From Boswellia sacra (lineage: Eukaryota > Streptophyta > Magnoliopsida > Sapindales > Burseraceae): a stretch of DNA of 64,000 nt. Positions 36,970-48,392 of this stretch are shown here, one piece after another. Within the stretch, counting starts at the first letter, position 1, and each line of letters begins with the position of its first letter. The stretch is taken from NCBI GenBank assembly GCA_013180625.2, contig SNVD02006955.1:496001-560000 (forward strand), read 5' to 3'. The translations under genes were made by a program, and so were the position numbers. The notes beneath the pieces were generated by a model. It was not told the origin of the DNA and did no database searches. It saw only the letters and a list, made by a program, of their open reading frames with translations.

Positions 36970-38789
36970 ATGATCTCGTTAACTCTCATCCCATTCTCTT
37001 CGTCACCTTCCACTTCACCTCTACCCTCTTTAAACAAACCATTCAATGTTAGACCCTTTTATTTCACTAACAGAGGAACCCAGGTTACAATTGAAAATAT
37101 ATTTTTTTTTCTTTATTTAAGTGTCTCTGTCATTTATTTACTTACTTCTGTTTGTCGCAGTTGCAGAAGAAGAAGCAGAAGCTGAAGAGTGGAATATGCA
37201 GAGCAGAGTTCTCTACAGATGCTCCGTTTGTTATTGCAATTGGGACTTGTATGTTAAGTTCGCTTGTACTTGCCCCTCCTATTCAGGAAGAGGATGCTGC
37301 CGGTACTGCTCTTGATTCTACCGATACCAGATTTGCTGCCATGGGCATCATCAGTTTTATCCCTTACTTCAATTGGCTCGTCAGTTCTCTCTCTCAATTT
37401 TTTTTTTCTCAATTTAAAATATTTTTATTATTGCTAATAATAATAATAATTATTATTATTTTTATATATAGAGTTGGGTTTTTGCTTGGCTTGATACCGG
37501 GAAAAGGCGCTATGCTGTGTATTCTCTTGTTTACTTGATTCCTTATCTGAGGTATAATGGTGTTCTACTTTTTTTTTTTTTTTTCTTTTTTGTGTGTAAA
37601 TGCGAATTGGTTTTGAAAATAACATTAAGTTATTTGTTTGCTTAATTTGATAGATTCTTGTCTAAACTTTGACTCAACTGTTTCATCCCCTTACAATTTC
37701 TAATGAAATCACAAATTGGGTTGTCGATATCTTGTGTCTTATTTACAATTTCTTTCTTTACTAATATAACTTTTTCGGAGAAGTGCCCATTTTGTAATTG
37801 GATTCGGAGTGGTTAATAAACTTGCCACCTTCCTGCATCTCTTAGCCTAACTTTAATTTGGCTTGCAAAGCATTTCCCTCTTGTGCTGGAGTAGTTAACT
37901 CCATACATATGGAAATTTTTCCTTTGAAGTCTTAGTTCAAAACATACATTGCTTTCCTTACGTTTAAGCTAAAGAGAATGGGGAAGATATTTTGGAGCTC
38001 GAGATATAACTAGATAAATATATATAGTGATGCATGTATGTCATTTCATTGTTCTCATGTTCTTGACTATGTTATTTTTATTTGGTTCAATAGGTCAAAT
38101 TTATCGTTGTCACCCGAGGAGAGTTGGCTGCCTATTGCTAGCATTATTTTCTGCATTGTTCATGTTCAGGTACATGTTTTTTAACTTCCACCTTATTTGC
38201 CTGACTGAGTAGTAAAACATGTTGTTAAAGACTTCCATACAATGCATTCTGAGATTCAAAATATGAAACTGATCCATTTTCAAATGTTATTCGATAATAA
38301 TATGGAAAATGTACCTTTAGAATAAAATGAAGCAACTAAAGATATCCATGGTTCGTGGTGCTTTCAGGGAGATGTCAACAGTCCTCAACAGTCTTAGATT
38401 TATAAATTTGATTCGTGTAATGATTACTTTTGCAGCTAGAAGCAAGTATTAGAAATGGAGATATACAGGGGTTTCAATTATTTAGTCTGGCTAAAAAGCA
38501 TCTTTCTTCGATGACTGAAAACACAGAGAATCATTTGGAGGATCATCAAGAAATTTCTGAGGTATTTGTCACTTGAGGTCAACGTGGATTTCTTCTTGTT
38601 GCTTAGTATTCTTTATTAATTTCTAAACTAAGATTTTACCTTTTGATTATGAAGGGAAGAAAAAGTGTAGGCATGAAGCCACCAACTGATGGAAAACAAT
38701 CAAGCAACGAAAACCGACGGTGGGGTGTTCCCGGAAAGACCTCCAAGCATGGAGAACTATTGGATGAAGATAGTGATGATGATAAATGA
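36970..38789 (+). CDS. Probable plastid membrane protein of unknown function
   Basis: 249 residues from six exons: 36970-37083, 37161-37379, 37472-37551, 38094-38169, 38436-38561 and 38655-38789, GT-AG throughout. I do not recognise a named family. The first 50 residues are Ser/Pro/Thr-rich and basic without acids (MISLTLIPFSSSPSTSPLP), like a chloroplast transit peptide. Hydrophobic segments follow: FVIAIGTCMLSSLVLA, MGIISFIPYFNWLSWVFAWL, YAVYSLVYLIPYL and WLPIASIIFCIVH. The C-terminal 80 residues are soluble, charged and end in an acidic run, EDSDDDDK-like. It is convergent with the next gene, another likely plastid membrane protein. A thylakoid or envelope location is inference. Confidence 0.82.
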
Positions 38790-39660
38790 GGGATCTATGA
38801 ATCTTGGCATCATGCGAGTTGGCTCCGGTGCAATATGTGGCTTCACTTGTGCCTCATCATTTTTATAAGAATTGCCACTCACTGCATGTCTTGGTACCGA
38901 TAGAACTATAGAAGCAAAGAAATTTATATTGACCCATATGGAAGGTTGAGAGAAAGAAAGAAACAGATTGGATGTTTTTAATTAAAGAACCTGAAATGAG
39001 AAGTGCGCTTTGGTTTCACTGCTGCTTTTTAACGAGATATTTTAACAAATTTTTACGTTTTTTGAAGTTTTTTTTATTTTGATGCGTTAATCTAAGTAAC
39101 AAAGCCTATCGCTCTGTGTCATATAAACATTTGTTACGTTGACAAGATACCAAAGGGGCCTTAAATGTTATACTGCAACATCATTACTCGACGAAGTCAC
39201 TGACTACAATAGAGTGCTTCACCCGTGAAGCACTGCCAATTTCAATTGAAATTGCTGTATGGTAGGGGTAATCGGTGCTTTGTGCATAAGGCTTAGTTGA
39301 ACGAAACAATGCTCAAAAGTACCTTATTGTTAAATATGCAAGAGAACTTACCCACGGTGCTATCACTATCTTTCTACCCACCTGATGGCGACACGGAAAA
39401 ATTTCCTCCCTCTTTTCTCTGGATATTTCTTTGTGATCTGGTGAATATTTTATTATTTTATCACATGCCAATATCTATCTATTCTTTCAATATCCTTTCA
39501 TAGTATCGAGTTTTTGAACGGAAACATACACAAGTGAGAGATGATATCTAACCTATGATGTACATTTGCCAATCAGAGTTTCAGTTTGGGGCTCCGCACT
39601 TTCCATTAACAGAATAGCCTAGCAAAGAATGCCCAGAAAATCTAAATCCAGTTAGGCTCT
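38790..39660. other. Convergent 3' flanks, no gene seen
   Basis: Space between two facing stop codons. It should carry both 3' untranslated regions. No frame here looks coding. Confidence 0.5.
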
Positions 39661-41251
39661 TCACCTCGTACCAGTCCTGGATGTTTTCATAGGAAAGGTA
39701 CTTAAGATCCCCATCTTAAAGCAGAAATCCAGAGCGACCGAAGCAAAGAGGAAAATCAGAAGGTTTTCTGAAACATACAATGCACCATCAAAAGCATGAG
39801 TCAAGAAGCTTTCCGGGTTCAATTCTAACGGTGGTCCTCCAGATAAAGTTCCAAGACCTGCAATTCAAAAATTTCTCATGTATAATTTCCTGAGTCTATT
39901 AGATGATTGAAAATTCTAATTTTTTATGCAACTATTTATCAATTACCTTTAACAAAGCCAAAAGCTGCAGATGTGCCAGACTTTAGCTGGATATTATCCA
40001 AATCTCTTCTTACTGAATATCGGAAGGTAACACCAAATAATGCACAGCAAATAAAGGTGATTACCGAAGGGAGTATCAACTCTGAAGTGGCGGTCACCTG
40101 AGTAAAAGAGACGGGAAGCCCTGCTAGAGTACCAACAATAGCTGATATAAAAGCTGCTTTTATGGACTCCAATCTCTCTGCAGTATTGTTAATTCCCTCA
40201 CTTTGTTTATCCACCAGGGTATTTCCATCTTCAACTCCATCTGCATTTAGCAACAATGCGTTTTCTGCTTCTTCGATAATGGCTCTTGCTTCTACGATTT
40301 CCCTTTGAGTTTCTGCAATCTTGAATTTACACAAAATCATACATCAAAAACAATCTAAATAATTTAATTAAAAACTATAAAAAGTCCTGGCAAAGAAATA
40401 AGATGGTTTCTTTGACCAAAATCAATTCAGATTCCTTACAATATGCAGGAATTCATTAAATTATCTGCTCTATATTAGATGCTTATATTCATAATGAAGC
40501 AAGACTAATTCTTTTTTCACAATTAAAGCTTATTAATATATTAGAAGCCTCTCTGCAAACTAGCGCATCTCTTTTCTACTCAAGTATCCAAGGAGAATAG
40601 GCAAATGCAACAATACATACAAATGTAAAGCAGCGTTTTGCAGAATCAAATCCAGGTTCAGAATTGGAATTTGGTGGTGGCACTTTTCTCTAAAATCCAC
40701 TAATTTTCAATTTCAAAGCTCTAAATTCGTGCTAGCAAAAACACAGTAAAAATTATTCGACTATTCTAATTCTCACTTGAAGCTTAAAAGAAGTAACTTT
40801 TTATAACAAAAAAAACCATAAAGGCTACCTCAGAAGCTCTGCTTTCAAGCTGATTAACGTAATCCCTCAATTGCTTGGCCTCAAGTTCCTGTTTTTCGAT
40901 CTCAGCAAGCTCTCTCCTGGCCACTTCTACTCTCCTTGACGCCTTCTCCAACCCATCAAGCAATTCCCTGTTTTCTTCCCTGTTTAAGAGTTCCTCGACT
41001 TGCTGGTTCACTATGCCAGACAGTGCATCCTTCAAATTGTCATTACTTGTCTCTCTTTCCTCCGGGCTGCCGCTGCATTTCAGGATTATAAGTCTACTCA
41101 TAGAAGTTGCTGTAGTCGTACTTCTGTGGAAGATTTTTGGGCATGTTGGATTTGCGATGCAGAAGCTTCTAGTGAAGATTAAACAAGGAGGTGAAGTGGG
41201 GTTGACAGCTCTGGGCATGGTGGTGATATTTTGTAGGACATGTATGGGCAT
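39661..41251 (-). CDS. Plastid-targeted coiled-coil membrane protein, unknown function
   Basis: 330 residues from three minus-strand exons: 41251-40829, 40319-39947 and 39857-39661. I do not recognise a characterised family. The N-terminus (MPIHVLQNITTMPRAVNPTS, then many Ser/Thr and Arg) is transit-peptide-like. A long coiled coil follows from about residue 65 to 170 (REENRELLDGLEKASRRVEV, RRELAEIEKQELEAKQLRD, IAETQREIVEARAIIEEAE). Three hydrophobic segments come after: FISAIVGTLAGLPVSF, LILPSVITFICCALFGVTF and ENLLIFLFASVALDFCF. A Gly-rich loop lies before the last. It is divergent from MYG1, sharing an intergenic region of about 790 bp. Confidence 0.85.
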
Positions 41252-42044
41252 CTCTGCTTATCAGTTTACTAGCAATTTGCTGCCTCACTGTCGCTGGTTT
41301 TTTTTTTTTAAATTAGAACATATTTTTCATTTTTCCTATTTTCTTCCCTTTTTTCTATATCTTTTAATCTAACATTTTTATAAAATTTTAATTAGATTAA
41401 AGGACTAACTCATAATATTATCATCCAAATTATTTATCAAATAACTATGGATTACTTGTTATAGTAGTCAAGTTGAGTGACGTTTTAAGGTTTAAAAAAA
41501 TTTTATAGCGTATTTATTTTTGTTTTTAGGATACTATTTTATAAAAATTATATATTTATTAATATATTTAAATTAATATCAATCACATATTATTTTTTAA
41601 ATTTAAATAATTTATAATTAATTAAATATTCTTATTAAATTTTAAAAAAATTTAAAATATAAAAACAAACACGTTGATTATCTTGATTCCTTAATTAAGA
41701 TCGTCTTTTTTAATCTTCTTCGTAAGTTAAACAACACTAAAATAGTTTATTTAATTTGTTAGTTGCTGCGAGCAAGTGTGGTAACTCAACAGTTTGATGC
41801 ATAATGTTTAATAGTTTATTTAGAAAGATATAGCAGTCATTTGATGTTTTTGACTAATTAAAAAAAAATCAATTTTACTAATGAAATTTTCCACAACTTG
41901 AATATTCCATCTAATTATTCAATAATTAATAATATTTTTATTTTATTAAACTGTTATTTTTAATTTTGATTTTATATAATATAAGATGGAGAAGCGAGTG
42001 GTTTTGGGTCTATTACAACATACAAGTAAGTAGGGACTTTTAGG
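41252..42044. other. Shared divergent promoter region with a MITE-like insert
   Basis: It separates the divergent coiled-coil and MYG1 genes, so both promoters must lie here. A 166-bp inverted-repeat segment (41508-41673) lies in the middle. No coding potential. Confidence 0.5.
41508..41673. repeat. MITE-like inverted repeat in the divergent promoter
   Basis: The left end reads GCGTATTTATTTTTGTTTTT, and the right end on the other strand reads CGTGTTTGTTTTTATATTTT. Together they resemble the GTGTTTGTTTTT ends of common plant hAT-type MITEs. No clear target duplication, so the borders are approximate. Confidence 0.4.
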
Positions 42045-45000
42045 ATGTTGGCGTCACTAAGCACAAAAGGGTTTAACCAGAAGCTATTCAACTTCAACTT
42101 CAACTTCAACTTCAACAAAAACCTTTTCGCTCGCTCTCTCTGCGCCATGTCCGACACTGCAACAACTTATGTTTCTTCTCCTTCTTCTTCTGCCTTCTCA
42201 ACGTCCTCCCCCACTAACACCCCTCTCAAGCGCGTTGGCACCCACAACGGCTCCTTCCACTGCGATGAGGCGCTTGGCTGCTTCATGATTCGCCTCACTC
42301 ACAAATTCTCCGACGCCCATATCGTCCGTACCCGCGATCCCAAGGTAATTTTTACCCAACCCATTTGTTTATTTTTTCTTCCTATTAAAAAAAAATCATT
42401 TTATGGTTTTTTTGGGGTATATGGAATATGCTGGTATTTTTTTTTGTTTTTATTTTTTTAGTTTTTATTTAGGTTTTGTGACTAAATGTAGCATAACTGA
42501 CTTTCCAAGCAACTAAAGATTATTACTTTCTTGAATATGAATTGTAGGATTTTATTTTCGTTTAGTGTAATTATGGTTTCAAAGTTACTTTTATGTTGTC
42601 ATTTGATTCTTATTAGTAGAGAATCGGATTTACTTTTGTTAGGCAACTAAAAGTTGATGTTCTTTTTTTTTTTTCCCAACAATTTGTTGTGGTGATTCAA
42701 TGTGGTTTAAGTTTGTGGCCTATTTGTGTTCTATTGGATGGGGGTGCATGAACTGATTTTGAGGATGCAGGTCTTGGAGGGTCTTGATGCTGTGCTTGAT
42801 GTTGGGGGTGTGTATGATCCAACTAACGATCGTTATGACCATCATCAGAAGGGTTTTGAGGAGGTTTTTGGACATGGTTTCTCTACAAAACTCAGTAGTG
42901 CTGGTCTTGTTTACAAGGTAGTCATTTGCTAAAACATGCCAGTTTTTAAGATTTATATTAGAGATTGGTTAATTGGCTTTGGATAAAGCTTGGTCCAGAT
43001 ATACAGCATAAATTCTAGTGTAGTTTGACCTTTTGAAATTTATGTTATTTCTTGTTCTTAATTTTCTTTCCCTTCAGCATTTTGGAAAGGAGATTATAGC
43101 TAAGGAGCTTCAAGTTGATGAAGGGCACCCAGATGTGCAACGGTTATTTTTGGCCGTTTACAAGAACTTCATGGAGGTATTAATGACTGGATATGTCTAT
43201 TACTATTTACATAACATTCTAAATTATCACTCTAGTTTGATTGCTATCTTGTGGATAGATTAGAAGTTGTTGCATATTGGTTCATGTTTGTACTAAATTA
43301 TCTTGCTTTTAGTTAGTTCTTTGCCTGTTTCATATGTCCTTGTTAGTGGTAAACAAGTTGATTTCTCTTCCTTGGTATGAATACAAGCATTTTAGCGATG
43401 TGGGTATTTTCAGCACCTTTCCTGTGGAACTATTTATTTTTTAGGGCAGAAGATTTTGGAGCTTTGCTATGTTAAATTTTACAGCTTACTCATAGTGCTA
43501 ATTTATATCTCTTATGTGATTGATATGGCTGTGCTTTTGTTGGGTTACTAACAGAAGCTTTATTTGTCTCTGGTTTTCTTGGCTTCAGTTTGTTGCTTTA
43601 AATGTTTAAGGGAGCTCCCAAATGTCTTTGGCAATATCACTGCCTGTATCTTTATTCTTCAGATTTATTTGTGAAGATATTGATTTTTGTTTAATTCATT
43701 TGATTTTCTTCTGGTCAATGATTTTCCTTTCTTGTTACTTTTGTCAGGCAATTGATGCAATTGACAATGGAATCAATCAATACGACACAGACAAGCCTCC
43801 AAGATATGTTAACAATACACACTTGTCTTCTAGGGTGGGGAAACTAAATTTGGATTGGACAGAACCTGATCAATCAGCTGAGAAAGAGAATGAAGCCTTC
43901 CAACGAGCAATGACTCTGGCCGGCAGTGAGTTTTTAGATGTGAGATTCTTCTGAAACTAGTATATATTTTTTAACCATTTTTTTGTAAAGGAAGTATTTA
44001 ATCTACTCATTATTTCAATGTGACCTCCCTCTTTAGAAGATTTCATGAGAAGGCTTCCTTTTTTTTTAATGTATATATAATTAAAGTTTTGAAATAGTTT
44101 TATGTGTCCTTTCTTTTGTATTTTAACAACCCTTTTGTATTTTCAGACTGTTCGGTTTTATGTGAGATCCTGGTTACCAGCACGGTCAATTGTAATGGAC
44201 TGCATTACGGCAAGATATGATATTGATCCTAGTGGTGAAATTATGGTTTTGAAACAATTTTGTCCTGTGAGTCGACATTCTTGTCCCTATTTTTCAATTA
44301 AATTTTGTTCTTGCTCCATCATGAGTGTGAAAATGCTTTATATTTACATCTAATACACCCTTGCATTAGATTGCCCTCATCTTTTCGGGCATCTTGCTGC
44401 AATTAAGTTTTATTTATGCTAGCATTAAATGCTTATCTTATGGCATAAATTTCTGAAAAAAGAATGTTGGGAGAGTGGAGTTTGGCTGCCACTAGCAACT
44501 TCTACATACAGTGGAGGAAATAAAAATTGAGGAAAAATGGTGCACTATTCTGTGCAGTGGCTGTTTCTAGTTACTTTTTCTTGGTTAGTCAATTTTTATG
44601 TGTTAGCTCATCTATTTATTCTCCTGTTAATATGATTTTCCTCTGGAATTGGGCATGGACTTTCTTAAATAAATCTATGCAACCAGTGTTAAGATAGCAG
44701 ATGATATAAATTTGTTGTTAGTTGAAAATAAATATTTGTGGCTTAAGTATCTAAAGGCCTTTTGTATAATTGATTTCATGTTGTATTCTTATTTGACTAT
44801 GCATCTTGCAGTGGAAGCTTCACTTGTTTGAGCTGGAGGAGGAGATGAAGATTGAACCTCCCCTTAAATATGTTATTTACGAGGTATATATTTATGTCTT
44901 ATCACATGGCTCTTCCCATTTTGTCACCCTGAAAAAAATTATCTGCTGATAATTGATTCGATGTTAAAAAAAATGATGCTTGTGCAAATTGTAAATGTGA

Positions 45001-45268
45001 TAATTGGAATGTACTTATCAGAATAATGCAATATGGTATGCAGGATGATAGGGGCAAACAATGGCGGGTGCAGGCGGTGGCAGTGTCTCCTGATAGATTT
45101 GAGAGCCGGAAGCCTCTGCCTGCGCAGTGGCGAGGTCTAAGAGATGATGAACTCTCCAAGGAGTCAGGGATCCCTGGTGGTGTGTTCGTCCATATGAGTG
45201 GGTTTATTGGTGGAAATCACAGTTATGAGGGTGCTGTGGCCATGGCTCGAGCTGCTTTGAAGCTATAA
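42045..45268 (+). CDS. MYG1 family DHH exonuclease (UPF0160)
   Basis: 384 residues from seven exons: 42045-42344, 42771-42917, 43078-43176, 43748-43939, 44147-44266, 44812-44883 and 45044-45268. Human MYG1 is a 3'-5' RNA exonuclease acting in mitochondria and nucleus/nucleolus; the plant role is presumed similar. Active-site motifs are present: [12 protein letters not shown] (from residue 65) and the DHH triad in YDHHQKGF (123-125). The C-terminal half has [17 protein letters not shown] and [14 protein letters not shown] typical of the family. The first 34 residues before a second in-frame ATG (42147) are basic and Ser/Phe-rich, a likely mitochondrial presequence; starting at the second ATG would drop it. 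The presequence contains five Phe-Asn repeats. Confidence 0.95.
42087..42116 (+). repeat. Coding hexanucleotide repeat (TTCAAC)5 in the MYG1 presequence
   Basis: Five uninterrupted TTCAAC units in frame, encoding Phe-Asn five times inside the likely mitochondrial targeting peptide. Expected to vary in length between alleles without changing frame. Confidence 0.95.
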
Positions 45269-45521
45269 GTGCTAGAAAACTTGATTACGTTGCTATTTTT
45301 ATGAAACATTTTACACATTTATATTCAAGGATCTGATACAGATTGTAGCGTAGGCTTTGAGGCAACAATTTGATTATCATTTTTTTTTTCTAATGTCAAG
45401 ACAGCTTTCTCTTTGTTGTTAAATTCTGAGGCAGTTTCTTCATTTTCTATTTGCACTGGGAGGGTCCTTTGAACGTTTTTGGAACCAATAAGCAAACATT
45501 ATGGTCAACATCGAACGTGCA

Positions 45522-45527
45522 CACGTG
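45522..45527. promoter_or_regulatory. G-box CACGTG upstream of aldolase copy 1
   Basis: ACACGTGTC, an ABRE/G-box-type motif, lies 76 bp before the start codon at 45603, in the 334-bp gap after MYG1. Function inferred only from motif and position. Confidence 0.45.
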
Positions 45528-45602
45528 TCACACTAGGTCAACGTAAGCTTAAAACAAGAAAGCTAAATCACTCGCTCTCACGAATACCAAACCTAATCAC
45601 TC

Positions 45603-46658
45603 ATGGCCAACATGGCCACTCTCACTTGCACTTCCTCGGCCGCCGCCGCCACCGCCAGCACCTCCAAAGTATCACCCAACAAAATCCTTTCATTTCCCAA
45701 ATCAGCCTTCTTGAAACCTATTCAACCCAAAGCGATTTTCCGAAGCCTGACCCCAATCAAACCGTTGGCTACCTCTTCTGATCTCTCGGCTATTGAGTCA
45801 AGCTCTCCTCTTTCCTCTGCCACCTCTTGGAAATCGCTCAAAACTCGCCTTCGAAACAATGAAACTCTCTACGGCATCTTCCTCCTCTCTTTCTCCCCAA
45901 CTCTCGCCGAAATTTCTGGCTTAGCCGGTTACGATTTCGTCGTTGTCGACATGGAACATGGCCCTGGCGGCATTTCCGATGCTCTCACCTGCCTTCGCGC
46001 TCTTGCTTCCACGCAGACACCTGCCATTCTACGCCTCCCTGAAAGTTGCCCAACTTGGGCCAAAAAAGCCCTCGATCTGGGCCCACAAGGGATCATGTTT
46101 CCCATGATCGAATCGCCGAAAGATGCGAAGAAGGCGGTGTCGTATTGCCGGTTCCCACCTGCTGGAATACGTGGATCCGCTCATACGGTGGTTAGAGCAT
46201 CGGATTACGGGATAGATGAAGGGTATTTGACTAATTACGAAGAGGAATTATTGATCATGTGCCAGGTGGAGAGCGACGATGCGGTTAAGAGGGTTGAAGA
46301 GATCGCCGCCGTAGAAGGGGTGGACTGCGTGCAAATGGGGCCGTTGGATTTGAGTGCGAGTATGGGATACTTGTGGGACCCAGGGCACAAGAAGGTTAGA
46401 GAGATGTTGAGAGTGGCGGAGAGAGGGGTTCTGGGCGGCGGTAAGGCCTACTTGTCTGGGTTTGCTATGCCCCACGATGGGCCCCTGGATTTGAAGTCAC
46501 GTGGATATCACATGGTGGCTGGTACGGTGGATGTTGGGTTGTTCAGGAGTGCAGCTGTTGAGGATGTAAGAAGATTTAAGGCTAGTTTGTTGGAAGGCTC
46601 CGATGATGAGGAGAGGGAGCAGAACAAAGAAGCTGAGGAGAAGTACTGGAGCGAATGA
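45603..46658 (+). CDS. HpcH/HpaI-type aldolase, plastid form
   Basis: A single-exon protein of 351 residues, class II (metal-dependent) aldolase of the HpcH/HpaI (2-oxo acid, for example 2-keto-3-deoxyrhamnonate) superfamily, phosphoenolpyruvate carboxylase-like barrel fold. Cleaves or forms 2-keto acids in bacteria; the plant substrate is unknown. Catalytic positions are present: His119 in DMEHGP, Arg144 in ILRLPE, Glu223 in CQVES and Asp249 in GPLDLS, with exactly the spacing I recall for bacterial HpaI (45, 70, 149, 175). The first 75 residues are Ala/Ser/Thr-rich without acids near the start (MANMATLTCTSSAAAATAST), a plastid transit peptide. The acidic C-terminal extension (SDDEEREQNKEAEE) is absent from copy 2. 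It is followed by a paralogue on the same strand. Confidence 0.93.
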   Translation: MANMATLTCTSSAAAATASTSKVSPNKILSFPKSAFLKPIQPKAIFRSLTPIKPLATSSDLSAIESSSPLSSATSWKSLKTRLRNNETLYGIFLLSFSPTLAEISGLAGYDFVVVDMEHGPGGISDALTCLRALASTQTPAILRLPESCPTWAKKALDLGPQGIMFPMIESPKDAKKAVSYCRFPPAGIRGSAHTVVRASDYGIDEGYLTNYEEELLIMCQVESDDAVKRVEEIAAVEGVDCVQMGPLDLSASMGYLWDPGHKKVREMLRVAERGVLGGGKAYLSGFAMPHDGPLDLKSRGYHMVAGTVDVGLFRSAAVEDVRRFKASLLEGSDDEEREQNKEAEEKYWSE

Positions 46659-47615
46659 GTCAGCTCAGCATCAGCATCTGCTTCAGTTTCTGCTGCTTGT
46701 AAATGTAGTGAGTTGTGTTTTCTAGCGGCCAGCTTTGTTCATCTCAATTTTTTTTTTCTCCTGTGAAGTAGGCTTTGAACCTTTTATGCAACAAATTAAT
46801 AAACTTTTTGGGGCATTTCTTGTATGAATGATGAAATATCGAAGTGCTAAAACTCCATTTTCGTGAAGATTGGAGAGGGATTCTCTTTATTTAATGTAAA
46901 GCAAGGCTTTTGTTCTTCCCAAAGTGCACATTATCACCTAAAATGCTTTATTAGTAGCTGGGATGGCACCCGAGTTGACGATGCATAATTGTGAGTTTAC
47001 CATACAAGCGGTTTATAACATTACATATACATAAAGAAGTTAAACATTGCATTTGTAGGAATATACTGCAAAAACATTACAAACACATCATCACTATAAT
47101 ATTTCCATCCATAGTTTACAATGGAAAGTCCCTTTTTCTTCCATAGAACTTTTTTCTTTTTGTTGCTTCGAAGCTGATCACAACTAAAATTTCTTGAGAG
47201 CAGCCCTATACACATCCCATTAGTTACTCTCAAGTGATTGATTGATTTGAGTCCCAAATAGGGTATGGAAATCCTTGAAATTGATGGCTATTTCTAGTAA
47301 GAAGATTAGTGCCACTAGATAACGCGTAATCTGGGAAACCAGGTGGTTGGAGGACACCTGTGAGATGTGCTTGAGTGGAGTTTGGCACTAGGTGAATTGC
47401 TCTTTACACGAGTCACATTTCGATTCTCCCAAAAACTTCATACTTGCTACTCTTACTATGAGGCATTTATTACAAGTTACAAACTTGACACAAGCCAACA
47501 TCGTCTAATCCTGAAAAACGCTGAGTTCCTTTACCTCTACTGGTAGTCTAGTTGTGGTTTGAGCGGGTTTAATAACAGAATCTGGAGAAGCTTTCACGGT
47601 AGGGTCTCGCTGCTT
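46659..47615. other. Gap between the two aldolase copies
   Basis: Holds the 3' untranslated region of copy 1 and the promoter and leader of copy 2. I looked for a transit-peptide exon for copy 2 and found none; the 57 bases before its ATG are open in frame but have no ATG. Confidence 0.5.
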
Positions 47616-48392
47616 ATGGATTCATTCAACAAAAGCCTGAAAGCTCGTCTCAACGATGGAGAGACCCTCTACGGTCTCTTCCTCCTCAGCTTCTCTCCGA
47701 CTCTAGCTGAAATTTCTGGCCATGCAGGCTACGACTTTGTAGTCATTGACATGGAACATGGCCACGGTGGCATCTCTGAGGCTCTTTCCTGCCTCCACGC
47801 ACTGGCTGCCACACACACCCCAGCCATACTTCGGTTACCAGAGAATTCACCAACCTGGGCGAAGAAAGCCCTCGACTTGGGCCCACAAGGCCTCATGTTC
47901 CCCATGATAGACGATCCTGATTCAGCCAAGAAAGCTGTATCATATTGCAAGTACCCACCGGGCGGTGTCCGTGGAGCTGCACACCCTGTTGTGAGGGCCT
48001 CCAAGTACGGGATTGATGAGGACTATTTAAACAAGTGTGAAAAGGAGTTGCTGATAATGTGCCAGGTTGAATCAGAAGACGCTGTGAAGAGCGCTGGAGA
48101 GATTGCAGCCGTTGATGGGGTCGACTGTGTGATGGTGGGGCCATTGGATTTGAGTGCGAGTTTGGGTTGTTTGTCGGAGCCTGGGAGCGAGAAAGTGAAG
48201 GAGATGATGAGGACGGCTGAGAAGGCAGTGCTGGGAAACGGTGGAGCCTACTTGGCTGGGTTCGCTATGGCCCACGATGGGCCCGAGCAGCTCAAGAAGC
48301 GTGGATGTCACATGGTTTGTGGAGCCGTTGATGTGGGCTTGTATAGAGCCTCTGCTGTTGAGGATGTCAAGATGTTTAAGACTTCAACTTGA
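47616..48392 (+). CDS. HpcH/HpaI-type aldolase, cytosolic-looking tandem copy
   Basis: A single-exon protein of 258 residues, tandem paralogue of the gene at 45603. By eye about three quarters of aligned residues match. The first ATG in frame is 47616 (MDSFNKSLKARL), seven codons before the conserved LNDGETLYGLF; the open stretch back to 47559 lacks an ATG. It therefore has no transit peptide and is expected in the cytosol, unlike copy 1. All four key residues are kept: His48 (DMEHGH), Arg73 (ILRLPE), Glu152 (CQVES) and Asp178 (GPLDLS). It ends KMFKTST without the acidic tail. Duplication of an intronless gene with later gain or loss of the targeting peptide is the likely history. Confidence 0.93.
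   Translation: MDSFNKSLKARLNDGETLYGLFLLSFSPTLAEISGHAGYDFVVIDMEHGHGGISEALSCLHALAATHTPAILRLPENSPTWAKKALDLGPQGLMFPMIDDPDSAKKAVSYCKYPPGGVRGAAHPVVRASKYGIDEDYLNKCEKELLIMCQVESEDAVKSAGEIAAVDGVDCVMVGPLDLSASLGCLSEPGSEKVKEMMRTAEKAVLGNGGAYLAGFAMAHDGPEQLKKRGCHMVCGAVDVGLYRASAVEDVKMFKTST

Noticed and set aside
45479..45781. 100-codon frame overlapping the start of aldolase copy 1
   Set aside because: Out of frame with the aldolase transit peptide; composition reflects the GC-rich Ala/Ser codons there.
47559..47615. N-terminal extension of aldolase copy 2
   Set aside because: The frame is open but starts with TTG and contains no ATG before 47616; a nuclear plant gene is unlikely to start there.
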